From JAAYZQ01 sp034428935 (GTDB taxonomy: Bacteria; Chloroflexota; Anaerolineae; JAAYZQ01): DNA of 11,795 nucleotides. The stretch lies in contig DAOUHB010000062.1 in the NCBI GenBank assembly GCA_034428935.1, forward strand, positions 1-11,795, in the 5' to 3' direction. Within the stretch, counting starts at the first letter, position 1. Each line of letters starts with the position of its first letter. Made by a program: the position numbers and the translations under genes. The notes under the pieces are model-generated. The model saw nothing but the letters and a program-made list of their open reading frames with translations. It ran no database searches and had not been told where the DNA came from. Of this stretch, positions 11,568 to 11,795 are shown one piece after another.

Positions 11568-11795
11568 CTATTGCGACTTGATCTCGGTCCAGATGCGGTC
11601 GTAGAGGGTCGTCGCTTCGCCCACGTCGCGGATGAACTCCAGGCGGTCCATCACGTCCTCCGGCGGATAGATGGCCGGCTCGCCCGTGATCTCCTCACTG
11701 ATAAGCTCGGTGGCTGCCTCGTTGGGGCTGGCGTACCACGTATAGTTGCTCACCTTGGCGCCCACCTCGGGCCGCAGCAAATAGTTGATAAAGAC
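11568..11795 (-). CDS. potD: polyamine ABC transporter substrate-binding protein, C-terminal part
   Basis: The frame is open from the window edge and ends at TAG 11570-11568, giving the last 75 residues of a periplasmic or lipid-anchored binding protein. The block FINYLLRPEVGAKVSNYTWY, then PNEAATELI, IYPPEDVMDRLEFIRDVG and LYDRIWTEIKSQ, is the conserved C-terminal lobe of PotD/PotF-type spermidine/putrescine receptors, which deliver polyamines to a PotABC importer. The N-terminal lobe, signal sequence and the rest of the operon lie outside the window, so ligand specificity cannot be judged. A strong hairpin follows, suggesting that it is the last gene of its operon. Confidence 0.88.
   Translation of the reverse strand, partial: VFINYLLRPEVGAKVSNYTWYASPNEAATELISEEITGEPAIYPPEDVMDRLEFIRDVGEATTLYDRIWTEIKSQ

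Noticed and set aside
1..11795. CRISPR arrays, tRNA and rRNA genes
   Set aside because: No regularly spaced direct repeats and no tRNA- or rRNA-like segments were noticed on either strand.

Overview
The window is a GC-rich bacterial chromosome segment. The genes present (a non-pyrrolysine MttB-family methyltransferase with its corrinoid partner, a GlsB/YeaQ-type small membrane protein, a PotD-type binding protein), the GGTATAAT-type -10 boxes and the palindromic repeats suggest an uncultured Chloroflexota (Anaerolineae-like) genome. That assignment is an inference; no rRNA or marker gene is present.

Layout. Positions 1-1411 are the right part of an IS3-family insertion sequence (end of orfA, complete orfB, putative right inverted repeat), with an outward-facing promoter in its tail. 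Next comes a + strand block: a RACo-like corrinoid-reactivating ferredoxin/ATPase (1534-3264), an EamA/DMT transporter overlapping it by ATGA, and a YbaK-type deacylase. A strong promoter (TTGGCA-17-TATAAT) and a foldable leader open a second block: MtbC/MtgC-type corrinoid protein, homocysteine S-methyltransferase, MttB-superfamily methyltransferase and an overlapping MazG-like pyrophosphohydrolase. Taken together this reads as a corrinoid demethylation system. MttB would move a methyl group from a quaternary amine to the corrinoid protein, the homocysteine enzyme would move it on to make methionine, and the RACo-like protein would rescue oxidised Co(II).

A perfect consensus promoter (TTGACA-17-TATAAT) then drives a DUF2231-Rieske membrane protein through a leader of about 145 nt. 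It is followed by a strong hairpin and a convergent zincin-type metallopeptidase gene whose -10 box sits so close to its ATG that the transcript is probably leaderless.

The most unusual region is 10274-10759 on the - strand. Two tandem small membrane-protein genes, each with an excellent GGAGGT ribosome-binding site, are each interrupted by one in-frame TGA at nearly the same point (codons 17 and 19), inside the first membrane segment. In both, the TGA is followed by the same ATT GTG, and a 6-bp stem-loop starts exactly 13 nt downstream. The loop of the second contains GGUCU, as in the E. coli fdhF SECIS. The pair may be undescribed membrane selenoproteins; stop-restart translation and paired pseudogenes are the alternatives. 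A 13-bp hairpin ends this unit.

The window closes with a GlsB/YeaQ-type membrane protein (+), a nested palindromic repeat of about 89 bp, a strong terminator, and the C-terminal end of a polyamine ABC transporter binding protein (PotD-like, - strand).
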